Assembly (NCBI GenBank): GCA_033032175.1
Contig: CM065328.1
Location: forward strand, 7,130,690 to 7,194,689
DNA from: Saturnia japonica
Lineage: Eukaryota > Arthropoda > Insecta > Lepidoptera > Saturniidae
DNA: 64,000 bases
Reading direction: 5' to 3'
The position numbers and the translations under genes were made by a program. The notes under the pieces are model-generated. The model was not told the origin of the DNA. It was given only the letters and a program-made list of their open reading frames with translations, and made no database searches. Each line of letters opens with the position of its first letter. Within the stretch, counting starts at the first letter, position 1. This document shows positions 22,023 to 35,061 of this stretch, piece after piece.

Positions 22023-23639
22023 TAAAAATTAACTTTGTTATTAAAAGAAAATATATTAATTAATACAAGCAAACCCTGTGAATAAAATAGTTAAACTATA
22101 ATGCAACGTTGAGTTGTTTTATCGCTTATCTGTTATGTCTGGACGAAGGCTGCGGCGAGCGACGAGATGTAAACATCAGTCCGATGTACTAATATGAATA
22201 TGATATATCCGAGATAAGCCGTCGAATTTCACATCTCAGAAAAAAATGCGACTTTGCGTAAGCAAAAGGGGAAGTCACTTCGAGCAAGAACTTTAATTAT
22301 GCTAAATTACAAAATTTCTTAATTGTTACTTCTTATTAATTGTCAATTTTCATTACTACTAAACTGTTTGCTGGTTCTAAATTTTATTTTAAATTTGTAT
22401 TTTTTTGTTTTATTTACATTGGGTATTGTTTTAAATTAATTTTATGGAAATTTGAAAGAACGACCTTAAGTTTAGTTCGAATACGAATTCCCGCCTGTTG
22501 CCTTTGTGACCTTTTTTTTAGTTTCTTTGAAATAAGTTCCTATTTGTTATGCATTGCAACCTGAAAAAAAATGAGATTGTGAAATTGATACTTATTCTAA
22601 ATAAATTTTTGATGTTGCATTTTTGACTTAATTTGAAAAAAGTTAAAAAACATGATAACTCAAAAATGGTTCACTTTTACAAAATGCATGTGGGGGTTAA
22701 AATTATAGCAAATAGTCACCCCTATCACCTAACAGGAATACGGCAAATTACCAATAACCCTGTATACTAGGGTTATGCAGTAGCAGAATATTCTGAAGAG
22801 ATGTTTTTACCATAGCCAGAAGGTTACTTCCACCATGTCACGAACACAAAGTTCGCAAATAATTACCTTTGCTGTATTGTACATATGTGGAATTGCCTCC
22901 CAACCAACGTGTTCTCTCCTTCTTATGATAATGGGTCGTTCAAAGAAGACGTGAAGATACATTTCAGCAGGTCAGCGTGACAACGACAACTGCCGATGAA
23001 TTTGTATCACCGACGGTCGCCGTTGTTATGTACCTACTATACTGCACTTACTATCTCGTACTGTACAGTCATTTTGCCGAACTAGTATTATAAAAACTTC
23101 CGTGATAATTTATTCAATCAGAACTATTCGTATAAAAAGATTACTAAGCCAAAACAAATTTATATAAGCATATCCAGGTAAAAAAACAATATTCCGCATT
23201 CAGTATTGGTTTCCGATGCAAAACAGTAAAGACCAGATAAATTCCAGGATCGGAATAAATTTGGTTTGGATTCAACGGGGCCGTTAGTTACGATACGATC
23301 CGGGAAAAAGAAATCACAGGATGACGGGAAGTTATACTTAAACACAGTATTTATACGTAGTATTTCCAGGGTAAAGTTTTTAAAGCTTTCCAGTAAGATT
23401 TTTTTGTTATAAAGGATAATCTATATATATATATATATATATATATAGTATAAAGGTATATAAATGTACATTACGATTTTTTATGTTCACTCTTAATAAA
23501 GTAACGATCCTTGTATTATACCGACCACGATGGCTTTTTAAAATCATATTAATACATAGTAAATAGTTGTTATTTTTTATTATTAAGGCCTTTGGACACA
23601 CGTCTTTAAACCTAATTTTATGCTATTTTATACATCTTT
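22023..23639. other. Presumed element 5' leader, then intergenic DNA
   Basis: Somewhere in 22023-22600 the errantivirus-like element must end, but no LTR matching 14821-15059 is visible. 22920-23100 contains family E phrases (CAGGTCAGCGTGACAACG, GTACAGTCATTTTGCC). A TA microsatellite lies at 23422-23447. No host gene is supported. Confidence 0.45.
23422..23447. repeat. TA dinucleotide microsatellite
   Basis: Uninterrupted alternating T and A over 26 bases. Confidence 0.95.
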
Positions 23640-23735
23640 AAACATGACACCAACAAGATGGTGGCTCCCTTGGTAAAACTGTTCAGGGATCTGTTGTAGC
23701 TACTTAAAATGCATATTCCTAGTTATTCTAATATT
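23640..23735 (+). repeat. Dispersed repeat family B
   Basis: Shares AACAAGAtGGtgGCTCCCTTG, a CAGG...TGTTGTAG block and AAAATGCATATTCCT with 2245-2320, in the same order but with differences. Non-coding; family unknown. Confidence 0.6.
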
Positions 23736-24344
23736 TTTAATCCACAAAATATAAAGTCAAATAACGTTACATTATGAATTGAAATAAAAGAACAATATTC
23801 CGCTTGAAACTGCCATGTTATTTTATTTACGGTAAATTATGTTGCCTAATATCTTATTACTAGATGTGCCCACGACTTCGTTCGCGGTTTTTTCTTGCAC
23901 GAAAAACAGCGATAAAAGATATACGTATATAGGTGTTTCTAAAATTTTAATTAATTTATTAATTATTAGGCAATTAATTATTTTATGCTTTGTAATGTCT
24001 CGGATCCCTAACACGCACCGTGGTACTCACGTTTAGCTATCAGCTTTGTCTTAAATTCACTACTTTCGATCGATCGATATTCTGCTATAAATTTACGCTG
24101 GGAATTTTAATACGTAACGCCGCATTACATATCCCTGGGGCATGCGTTTGTGGGAGCGTAAACATTTTCTTAGTATCTCGTTCAGCAGAAAGACTCACTT
24201 TGAAAACAGAAGTGAGTAATATCGCTTTTACAGCGTATCAAATCGTATCTGTATACTGATTTTGGACATCGGATTTTAAAAATATATATTTACTGAATCT
24301 ATGCATTTGACGAATGCGCAACGATTTTTTAAGATCAATACTTA
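23736..24344. other. Intergenic DNA
   Basis: A possible reverse-oriented Helitron-like end lies at 23860-23890: ACTAGATGTGCCCACGACTT, whose complement ends in CTAG after a GGGCACA stretch. No gene is supported. Confidence 0.4.
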
Positions 24345-24950
24345 TATATTAAAGGGGGAAATGTATTTTGTTTGTTTGTTAAATAAACTAATCTCTGGAA
24401 TTGCCAGTCGGATGAAAAAAATTTTTTTTGTATGATAGCGAGACTCACGAGGAATAGTATAGGCTATATAATATTAGGCTACAATTCCCAGTTAGCCTTA
24501 ACTATTGATTTCTCTTACGTAAGTCGGAAGTCGAAGTCCTCGTGAACTGCTTTCTCCGAGTGCGCTGGCTTAATGGTGAATGATATGTAAATACAATGTT
24601 CTACAAAAATATTGGTCAATATTATATCTAAAAAGAGTCAGCAAAGCATATATACATAAGTCACAATAAGGTATTTTGCAAATGTTTTTGTTCAAGATTA
24701 AAAATTAATATTTGAGAATTATTTTTTAATCCTTACGAACAAAAGTTACTTTATCATAAAGAAAATTTAATGAAGATAATCGTTGTCTTTTACACATTTT
24801 TATTTGGACATGTAGTTTAGGAGATAATGAAAAAAATTAAAATAATTTGTACCCGCGGGAAGAAAAATTACTATAGGCTACATGGGTGCGTTGGTGGTGC
24901 GGTGTTTGTCGGATAAATTAATACGAGTGACACCGTGGGGCACAGCTAGT
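24345..24950 (+). mobile_element. Helitron-like non-autonomous repeat
   Basis: The head is AAGGGGGAAATGTATTTTG followed by TTTGTTTGTT. The 3' end GTGGGGCACAGCTAGT has the CTAG terminus at 24946-24949, typical of short lepidopteran Helitron-like repeats. No ORF. Boundaries are approximate and the assignment rests on end style only. Confidence 0.5.
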
Positions 24951-26676
24951 TTATTAATATAGTAAATATGTATACATTTTGTGTTTTCGATATGATATCA
25001 TAATACGGTTTTTAACGTTACAACTTCAATAAAATATAGACAACATAGAACTTTCTTTATTCATACTTTAACAAGTTTACTATTATTTTAGTTTATATAG
25101 GTATTTCAAATTAATTAGTTAAACAGTTGATTGATAATTGAATATTATGAAGATTGATATGACGTTAGTGATTTCATCGGCGTATGTTATTTTATTTATT
25201 TTTCTAACCTACTATCTAAATTTGTATGAAATGTCCAGATAATGTTGCAGGCGAAGGATTTGGAAACTGTCAAATTTCATATCACCTATAAATGTTCCAC
25301 AAACACTTGGTCAAAATCTCTATTTCAAGGCCAAATGTCAACCTCCGCTAAATCAAATGAAACGTGCAAAACACTAAGTACCAAACATATTAAAATTAAA
25401 GTTAAATTTTGAAACTTTGTTGTTAATTACAAATTCATATTATTATTATACCATTTCCATTTCTTTATTTTCTCGATGACAGCTCCTGTGAAAACTTAAA
25501 CGAGCGTCTTTTTTCATTATGTATGAATTATTTTATAAAAATATGACGTTTACACACGTACAAGGTTATACCAGAGTCGGAGAAACTGATAGGGATGGAG
25601 CTATATCGATAAACGTAACACGATAACAGACCCGATATTTTTTTACAAAATGTAAGAAACTAAACTACTGCCGGTTACTTTTGTACAAAATTTATTAACT
25701 AATATTATATTTCATTACAAGATGTTACACGTATTAATTCTTGATTGATAATGCCAACTTCTTCAAAATTTTCGAAGCTTTGTAAAATAAGTAGGTATAG
25801 GTAGTAGGTACTCGACAATGAAACGAAATAATTATAACGACAGGTAATCTTTATTTATTTTTTCTAAACAAAATCTGATGAATCGTCACTGTCATAATCA
25901 TAATAAATATATGCGATCGATATCATTACTTATTTGGTCACAACACTACAATTATCAAATTACAACTGTCATCGAGAAAATAAAGACATGGAAATAGTAT
26001 CAATTCCTACCAAAACGTTAAGAAAAAATTTTCAGACTTATAGATTACAATATAATATTTACAAATATATGGATTATGCCTGTTTCTCTTTCATACATCA
26101 CGCATCCTGCCGATCGTGCGTTTCACTTACTCCGTGTGATTCGATATGAAAATATAAATCGCTGATCGCTCGAATCATATGCGCATCAAATCACATCGGT
26201 ACCTGATATGAGTATAATGTTTGGACACTATAGTGTTTCGCATATCTTAGTTTTAGTGCTGGCAGATACGATTTAGCGATATTGTAGCAATATGTTGATT
26301 TAATATCGATATACGATTCACATCTTGAAGTTATTCCCCAGTTTCCTATGAACGAATGGATCTCACTCTTTTTACAGCAATGGAATACTGAGAAAATCCC
26401 ATCCACTTTCTGTCAGACATTTTAATTTTATAGATCATACAAATGTCCTTAAGTACAAAAGTGCATCCTAAATGTACCTTCATACTATAAACTACAACCT
26501 TACCAAATTTCACTAAATTAAGTCCAGTAGTTTTTGCATGATTGGGGTTTAAACATACCGACAGATTGACAAACATATATTTCAAAAACTATCGAAATCT
26601 GTTCTGTCCATGATTCTAAGCCCCCTGTATTATTTTTTCTCAAATGTTTTCAATATACAGATTTCGACTTACTACT
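24951..26676. other. Intergenic DNA, no supported gene
   Basis: AT-rich, with no domain-bearing frame and no clear repeat recognised. Confidence 0.5.
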
Positions 26677-27211
26677 TCCTACTAATATAATAAATGTGAA
26701 AGTTTGTATGTTTGGATGTTTGTTACTCAATCATGGAAAAACGGCTGAAATGATTTAGATTAAATTTGTCACGTAGATGGTCTGGAATAACACATAGGGT
26801 ACTTTTTATCTCGGTAACAGTCATAGTTTTACCAGTGTTATCCTACTAATATAATAAATGTGAAAGTTTGTATGTTTGTTACTCAATCACGCAAAAACCG
26901 CTTAACGGATTTGATTGAAATTTAGCACACAGTCTATAACCTGAAATTACACATATGATTCTTTTTGTTCTGGTAAAATCATAACTAACCACTGTTATCC
27001 TAAAAATATAATACTCATGTACGATTTTCTTTGCTTTGTCATGTTTCGAAATTAGCTGGTGCATATGTAGTAATATAGCGGGGTGGTAGGGATCGCGTCC
27101 ACCATACACATAGTGACAAACCCATCTATGCTTTTCTTGTGGTTTATCGTGTTACGAGATCAGTCTGTGTATATCCAATAATATGCAGACGAAGTCGCGG
27201 GTACCAGCTAG
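26677..27211 (+). mobile_element. Helitron-like repeat with a duplicated head
   Basis: Begins TCCTACTAATATAATAAATG and ends CGCGGGTACCAGCTAG, with CTAG at 27208-27211. The TC...CTAG ends match the short Helitron-like repeats widespread in Lepidoptera. The head is present twice: 26677-26840 and again from 26841, the second starting with the same 20 bases. A third, degraded head (ATCCTAAAAATATAATACTC) starts near 26997. No coding capacity. Confidence 0.7.
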
Positions 27212-28713
27212 TAAGTACTAAAATAAGTTTTATGGTTAAAAACATAAACCTATTAACTACGAAACATTACTCATGAAAATACATCAAAAAGTTTTCACGT
27301 CGAATTACTTTTCTAAATGTAATTAAATATATCCGTCAAATTTTAAATTACAGAGCCCATTACCAGACATAAAGTTGACTTCACCTTTCATTAAACTTAC
27401 TTTACAAATAACAAAGGAAATTATATTTGTTTAGTATTCTTTGTTTTGTCGTATTTTATTTAGTGGCTAGATGACGTATAAAACGAGATATTTTTAGCGT
27501 TCGTCAGAAAAAGGGGAGTATTATGAATTCAACGTATGTATCTGTGTGTCTGTCTGTAGCATCGTAGCTCACAAACGGCTGAAGAATGTTTTTAGCTATA
27601 ATTCAAGAAAATCTGTGCAGTACATTATCAAGTCTTTTCTAGTTGAAACTAGATGTGAGAATTTTCAAGAGGTCTGATTGAGTCGAGATTTGGATTTCTG
27701 TTACTTCAATGGTATTAGGAAAAACCTTAACCTGATGCTGCAGCGTCACCTGGAGTCTGTAGGATACGTGACTCCTCACCAACTTACAGCAGAGGTATCG
27801 TGCTTGGGCTCATTGCAATGGCCTCAAAGAATAAATTACTTGTGTCAGGGGGTTACTTATTTAGACATGTTATGAAAAAAATGATGAGATTTTTAAGATA
27901 AACATTTGCTTTGTAACAGAAAGTGACACATGAAGTTGCTTGCTAAACTTTTTGTTTTATTGTAGTGAAGATAGTTACAATTGATTGTTATGCGTCACAT
28001 AACACGCGTTCAAGTATTTGGCGGGATATTGAAGTGACATGTTGTGGTTCTTATTTTTGATTAGTTGTGCCAGCGGCTTCACCCACGTGGACTATAGAAT
28101 GCCATGGATCGGGCACATGCGCAAATCTTGCTCTCCGTTTATTTTACGGTTTTTACGGTTATTTTAAAGACAAAAATGCTTAATGTGGGTTTTCCTTAGA
28201 AGACAGACAATACTCTCGTTAACTTTTTTGTAGGTATTTTTAATGTCTACGATTAAGTAGTACATTAATATAATACAATTTGAATTTAAAACGTTATATA
28301 TAAAGCAGTTCGGGAGCACTTCGTCTTCTGACTTACTTAACAAAATCAAATATTTAATGCTAGCTGAGAGCTGTAGCTTAACGTTAGCGAATCTAGCTAT
28401 CAAATAAAAATAATTTTCAATCCGACAGGTAGTTCTAGAGATTAGCTTTTTTAAACAAACAAACGAAAACACTCTTTCGCTTTATTATATTATTAAGTAG
28501 GTGGGTATAGATATTACTGGGTAATAAATACACAGTTTTACAGTAACCTCCATCTTAGCTAAACTAAAAAGTTCATAATACTTATCTTTGCCGTACCGTG
28601 AAGCTGTGGAACCATCTCTCAGTCATTGAGTTCCCTCCAACTTATGACATCGGATCCTCCAATCGTATCAACATCTTAACTTTGCGCTCCCAATGTATCC
28701 TCAAGAATTTAGT
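27212..28713. other. Intergenic DNA with a reverse Helitron-like end
   Basis: GATTAGTTGTGCCAGCGGCT at 28060-28080, read on the other strand, resembles the 3' end of repeat family F (compare 29968). No gene is supported: the open frames at 27678-27875 and 28164-28472 lack domains. Confidence 0.45.
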
Positions 28714-31700
28714 TTAAAATTTAGATGAGCTAGAATTTGTAAACGAACGACATATTTTGATACTAGTGATAAACAAATTAACCATCTCATATTTTAAACT
28801 CTGTAAGTGTAATAAAAGTTTATAGCATATTACCAATTATTTCAGACAATGAGTTCAAATACTATATCAAGCAAGGTTTACTGTGAAAAGTTTATTAAAG
28901 AATGTATTATTATGTGAATGATACTGATGCATGGAAGTAATTCACTCTCTTTAAACTCGCTAAAATAATATAACTGTAAGCATTATTGCCGGCTCTTGGC
29001 GGTGACTGGGATGTTTTTCGAACCGGTGGTGGAATTTTATTGTTCACAATTGCCTATTTAGAGTTTAAATTGAATAAATTCGTTTTAATTTAAATTTTAA
29101 AGGTCATTAGTTATTTATGACTACTGGAGATGGATTGCCGATCAAACAGTGTAGTATATTTTGTACAAATTTAAATCGGGCCTAAAATCACGTTTACAAT
29201 AGTAAAATTTAACGATGTGGGTAGTAAATTTTTGGCTTGCAACACAAATTCGCAACATTTTACATTCATTCAGCGTGTAAAACACAATGTATTTTTTGTG
29301 TAGGCGGCTTTATAGACGTAACACTATTTTTGTTTAGAACTCAATGTTTCAGCTTGGTTTAACGGACCGTGGTTATGAGCAGACTTTTTCACTTTTCTCA
29401 CAATATTTGTAATAGTTTTGTTTTTGTGGAAACCTAAGTGGCTTGTGTGTACTTTGTTTATTCTCTTCTATAAATTCATTCTTAGTTCTTTTATATTTTA
29501 ATTATGTTCGAGAGATTATTTCTTGAAATGGAGTACTAAGCATGAACATCAAGCAAGTATGCATCAGTGGCAAAAAAATTTCTCTCTAGTGTATAAGCAT
29601 TTTAGTTAGAACATTTTTCTGCTACTAGTTTTTATATTTATTTCTCCCTTAAGCTCAAGCACGTCCTGGATTAATCCACTTCCATTACACCCTTTGAAAT
29701 TACATGTGGAATTTGTTAAACTCTATTTCATTCACAGAATTTTTTTCATTTTTAATTTAAAGGTAAAGGTGTAGAAAAATTACTATCTATTTTTATACAC
29801 TTGGTTGTTTTATCTTGCCAATATTTATATGAAAGAATGGAGGAAATTTGGACGGCGTTTTGTTCAATTAAGCACTCCTCTATTGTATACGTGAATAATA
29901 GCACCAAAACAAATATTTTTATAGGTACCATACAAACTATATCTACCTCTACCATTTTCTTATGTTTTGACTAGCTGTGCCTGTGGCTTCGCTCACGTAA
30001 ACTACAGAATGCCCGCGCGAATCTTGACTATCCCGGCTATTTTAGAAACAAAAATGCTTATTGTGGGTGTTCCTTAGAAGATAGACGTACACTCTCACTG
30101 ACGGTTTTTTATTGTCTACAATTGTTTAGTACATTAATTTGCTATATATCTTACCGTTTACTCAGCGTAAGCCATTTAAGCGCCCGAATTCACCATGACC
30201 AGTTTTTGAAGTGAAAACTTCTTTTAGCGCGGTACGAATATTTTTAGATGAGATAAAATCTTTGGACTCGCGACACCGTTACGAGACGCAGCTATAGTGT
30301 GTGCATATATGCATTTACATATAGCAGACCGCGAACGCATCTTTCATAAAATAATATTAAATGTATTTTAAAGTTTCTAATAATTAATAAAAAACAATTT
30401 ATAAATAAAATGCAATTCATAGCCCAATAACAAAGTTTTTACTTATATCGGCACTCCGGGAATGCTACTTTTTTATTATATGTGCGGAACCCTAATTATT
30501 TTTAAAAATAAAAGTAGCCTAAGTTACTCCCTATATCATCAGCTATCAGTGAAAGTCCGGTGAAAATCAGTCCAACCGTTTTAGAGATTACCCGGAACAA
30601 ACAGACAGACAGATAGACAAACAAAAATTTTAAAAATGGGCTTTTGTTATATTTATCGTATATACTTTCATATGCATTTAGTAAAAAACTGTTATTTTGA
30701 CCTTACAAACAGACACTTCAATTTTATTAATTGTATAGATATGTTCCATAAAGTAATTATTATAAGAACCAGCAGCCTTAAAAATTAGTAAAACTGCCCG
30801 GCTGTTATCCAGAAATCAAAGATGAATATATAAAATAATAGAAAAACCTTATAATTATTATAATTATAGTTCTTGTATAAAATATTAAATTCGGTCCAGT
30901 TTTGGAGGAAGGAACAAGGGAATACGAAATTATTATTTTATCTATTTTACATACCGTAAAAGTCACTGCTTAATTTTAGGGCAAAATAAAAATTTGACAT
31001 ACGGTCCAGTGTCTACAAAAATCATTCACTACACCAGACATAGTTCGTTTGTTAAGGATTTCTTCACCACTTCAATTCTTAGCAGTTAGAGCGGATTAAA
31101 ACTAAATTACCTGAAATTTAAAATCCGTTAATCTATTCCTGAACCTTAGTAAATTATTTTGAGACATTCCAGTTGGTGTTGCTAGACACTAAGTGATAAA
31201 AATTTGGAGAAAAATAAAAGAATTTGGACTCACTGCTACTAGCGGTATCACGTGGCCTGGTTTTACGGTTTTATCACGTGGTTTATCGTTATTCACAATT
31301 ATTATATTTTTAGCGATATGGCCTCAAGATGATGACATGCGAAGTCTAATGGAGGAATTGGTTTTCAAGTGCAGCTGCCGGAAAATACCTATAGGTGCTA
31401 GGCGACAAATTTTCAACTTAACAAAGTTCCAACGTTCATATCTATAGAGCGTGCGACCGGCAATACATCTAGGTGAATTTATTCCCGCGTTAAGAACACG
31501 CTGAGAAGGGTAGTACGAGTATATATGGCAAAATTCGTCTGTGAAAAAAATCAAAATCTCACTATTAATATGTGAAAACAGTGTATTAAGATTAATAATA
31601 GCCTATACAAGCTATAGCTTAAAACATAGCTAGTAGAAAAATCTATTAAATTAAAGTAGGAAACTGTTGAAATAAATAATTAATAAACACAACAAAAGCC

Positions 31701-31770
31701 AACAGAGGTTCTTATTAATAAAAAATCTAAGAAAGCTTTTGCGACAGACTTCTTTATTATTCATTTATTT
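28714..31770. repeat. Tandem duplication I, copy 1 (3.06 kb)
   Basis: Nearly identical in the same orientation to 31771-34819, offset 3,058 bp at the start. Visible differences include an 11-bp segment (ACTCGCTAAAA region near 28955) missing from copy 2, a rewritten stretch at 30045-30065, and scattered single bases. The unit contains a reverse family F repeat and anonymous sequence. An 84-codon frame (31193-31447) and a 76-codon antisense frame occur in both copies only because the DNA was copied; neither shows a known domain. Confidence 0.95.
29971..30740 (-). mobile_element. Helitron-like repeat F, reverse copy (duplication copy 1)
   Basis: The plus strand begins CTAGCTGTGCCTGTGGCTTC, the complement of a GAAGCCACAGGCACAGCTAG end. 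The far end is the complement of the ATCTATACAATTAATAAAAT head also seen at 9454. The internal TTACCCGGAACAAACAGACA block matches the forward copy. Non-coding. Confidence 0.65.
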
Positions 31771-34700
31771 TTAAAAATTTAGATGAGCTAGAATTTGTAA
31801 ACGAACGACATATTTTGATACTAGTGATAAACAAATTAACCATCTCATATTTTAAACTCAGTAAGTGTAATAAAAGTTTATAGCATATTACCAATTATTT
31901 CAGACAATGAGTTCAAATACTATATCAAGCAAGGTTTACTGTGAAAAGTTTATTAAAGAATGTATTATTATGTGAATGATATTGACGCATGGAAGTAATT
32001 CACTCTCTTTAAAATAATATAACTGTAAGCATTATTGCCGGCTCTTGGCGGTGACTGGGATGTTTTTCGAACCGGTGGTGGAATTTTATTGTTCACAATT
32101 GCCTATTTAGAGTTTAAATTGAATAAATTCGTTTTAATTTAAATTTTAAAGGTCATTAGTTATTTATGACTACTGGAGATGGATTGCCGATCAAACAGTG
32201 TAGTATATTTTGTACAAATTTAAATCGGGCCTAAAATCACGTTTACAATAGTAAAATTTAACGATGTGGGTAGTAAATTTTTGGCTTGTAACACAAATTC
32301 GCAACATTTTACATTCATTCAGCGTGTAAAACACAATGTATTTTTTGTGTAGGCGGCTTTATAGACGTAACACTATTTTTGTTTAGAACTCAATGTTTCA
32401 GCTTGGTTTAACGGACCGTGGTTATGAGCAGACTTTTTCACTTTTCTCACAATATTTGTAATAGTTTTGTTTTTGTGGAAACCTAAGTGGCTTGTGTGTA
32501 CTTTGTTTATTCTCTTCTATAAATTCATTCTTAGTTCTTTTATATTTTAATTATGTTCGAGAGATTATTTCTTGAAATGGAGTAGTAAGCATGAACATCA
32601 AGCAAGTATGCATCAGTGGCAAAAAAATTTCTCTCTAGTGTATAAGCATTTTAGTTAGAACATTTTTCTGCTACTAGTTTTTATATTTATTTCTCCCTTA
32701 AGCTCAAGCACGTCCTGGATTAATCCACTTCCATTACACCCTTTGAAATTACATGTGGAATTTGTTACACTCTATTTCATTCACAGAATTTTTTTCATTT
32801 TTAATTTAAAGGTAAAGGTGTAGAAAAATTACTATCTATTTTTATACACTTGGTTGTTTTATCTTGCCAATATTTATATGAAAGAATGGAGGAAATTTGG
32901 ACGGCGTTTTGTTAAATTAAGCACTCCTCTATTGTATACGTGAATAATAGCACCAAAACAAATATTTTTATAGGTACCATACAAACTATATCTCATCATT
33001 TTCTTATGTTTTGACTAGCTGTGCCTGTGGCTTCGCTCACGTAAACTACAGAATGCCCGCGCGAATCTTGACTATCCCGGCTATTTTAGAGGTAGCTAGT
33101 TATTGTAGGTGTTTCTTAGAAGATAGACGTACACTCTCACTGACGGTTTTTTATTGTCTACAATTGTTTAGTACATTAATTTGCTATATATCTTACCGTT
33201 TACTCAGCGTAAGCCATTTAAGCGCCCGAATTCACCATGACCAGTTTTTGAAGTGAAAACTTCTTTTAGCGCGGTACGAATATTTTTAGATGAGATAAAA
33301 TCTTTGGACTCGCGACACCGTTACGAGACGCAGCTATAGTGTGTGCATATATGCATTTACATATAGCAGACCGCGAACGCATCTTTCATAAAATAATATT
33401 AAATGTATTTTAAAGTTTCTAATAATTAATAAAAAACAATTTATAAATAAAATGCAATTCATAGCCCAATAACAAAGTTTTTACTTATATCGGCACTCCG
33501 GGAATGCTACTTTTTTATTATATGTGCGGAACCCTAATTATTTTTAAAAATAAAAGTAGCCTAAGTTACTCCCTATATCATCAGCTATCAGTGAAAGTCC
33601 GGTGAAAATCAGTCCAACCGTTTTAGAGATTACCCGGAACAAACAGACAGACAGATAGACAAACAAAAATTTTAAAAATGGGCTTTTGTTATATTTATCG
33701 TATATACTTTCATATGCATTTAGTAAAAAACTGTTATTTTGACCTTACAAACAGACACTTCAATTTTATTAATTGTATAGATATGTTCCATAAAGTAATT
33801 ATTATAAGAACCAGCAGCCTTAAAAATTAGTAAAACTGCCCGGCTGTTATCCAGAAATCAAAGATGAATATATAAAATAATAGAAAAACCTTATAATTAT
33901 TATAATTATAATTCTTGTATAAAATATTAAATTCGGTCCAGTTTTGGAGGAAGGAACAAGGGAATACGAAATTATTATTTTATCTATTTTACATACCGTA
34001 AAAGTCACTGCTTAATTTTAGGGCAAAATAAAAATTTGACATACGGTCCAGTGTCTACAAAAATCATTCACTACACCAGACATAGTTCGTTTGTTAAGGA
34101 TTTCTTCACCACTTCAATTCTTAGCAGTTGGAGCGGATTAAAACTAAATTACCTGAAATTTAAAATCCGTTAATCTATTCCTGAACCTTAGTAAATAAAA
34201 TTATTTAGAGACATTCCAGTTGGTGTTGCTAGACACTAAGTGATAAAAGTTGGGAGAAAAATAAAAGAATTTGGACTCACTGCTACTAGCGGTATCACGT
34301 GGCCTGGTTTTACGGTTTTATCACGTGGTTTATCGTTATTCACAATTATTATACTTTTAGCGATATGGCCTCAAGATGATGACATGCGAAGTCTAATGGA
34401 GGAATTGGTTGTCAAGTGCAGCTGCCGGAAAATACCTATAGGTGCTAGGCGACAAATTTTCAACTTAACAAAGTTCCAACGTTCATATCTATAGAGCGTG
34501 CGACCGGCAATACATCTAGGTGAATTTATTCCCGCGTTAAGAACACGCTGAGAAGGGTAGTACGAGTATATATGGCAAAATTCGTCTGTGAAAAAAATCA
34601 AAATCTCACTATTAATATGTGAAAACAGTGTATTAAGATTAATAATAGCCTATACAAGCTATAGCTTAAAACATAGCTAGTAGAAAAATCTATTAAATTA

Positions 34701-34819
34701 AAGTAGGAAACTGTTGAAATAAATAATTAATAAACACAAAAAAAGCCAACAGAGGTTCTTATTAATAAAAAATCTAAGAAAGCTTTTGCGACAGACTTCT
34801 TTATTATTCATTTATTTTA
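31771..34819. repeat. Tandem duplication I, copy 2
   Basis: Begins immediately after copy 1, with AAAATTTAGATGAGCTAG at the junction, and ends TTCATTTATTTT before unique sequence at 34820. The two units abut with no extra sequence. Confidence 0.95.
33015..33782 (-). mobile_element. Helitron-like repeat F, reverse copy (duplication copy 2)
   Basis: Passively duplicated with the 3.06-kb unit. It differs from copy 1 just inside its 3' end, where AGGTAGCTAGTTATTG replaces AACAAAAATGCTTATTG. Confidence 0.65.
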
Positions 34820-35061
34820 AGAAATCCGCGGCCGTTTATGGAATGTCACCAGAGAGCGTAGACTAATGCGTCGAGAAAAAAAGGGGTTTCCTTCAATGAT
34901 AAATGGGTACATTCGGTTTGAAGACGGTATTACAGAAATACCTTTAAGAAAAGGACAATTTATGTACGATACCTAGGATTCACTAACGATTTTTCTACTA
35001 CGTAGTAATAATTTTTACAATAATGCAGTATGATTGCTACATTTAATCCATTGATATTATA
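34820..35061. other. Unique spacer before the mariner element
   Basis: No feature recognised. It ends with the TA target dinucleotide (35060-35061) of the following element. Confidence 0.5.

Larger units (their letters stand above)
14821..22100 (-). mobile_element. Errantivirus-like Ty3/gypsy element with env, defective
   Basis: Reverse-oriented retroviral-type element of insects with the order Gag (22022), protease (about 20600), RT, RNase H, integrase, Env, LTR (14821). This order and an F-like envelope define the errantivirus type. One LTR is recognisable at the 3' end. I could not find its partner beyond Gag: the 22023-22600 sequence shows no match, so the 5' end is lost or highly diverged, and the right boundary given is approximate. 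The polymerase region carries an internal deletion in RT and at least five frameshifts; Gag and Env frames are open. A replicating copy is not possible as it stands. Confidence 0.88.

Noticed and set aside
22129..22138. TGTTATGTCTGG as the missing 5' LTR start
   Set aside because: It resembles the LTR end TGTTATGTCCC but is in the wrong orientation, and the following bases do not match.
31193..34494. 84-codon ORF present twice (31193-31447, 34240-34494)
   Set aside because: The duplicate exists because the 3.06-kb segment is duplicated. An antisense frame is equally preserved and neither has a known domain.
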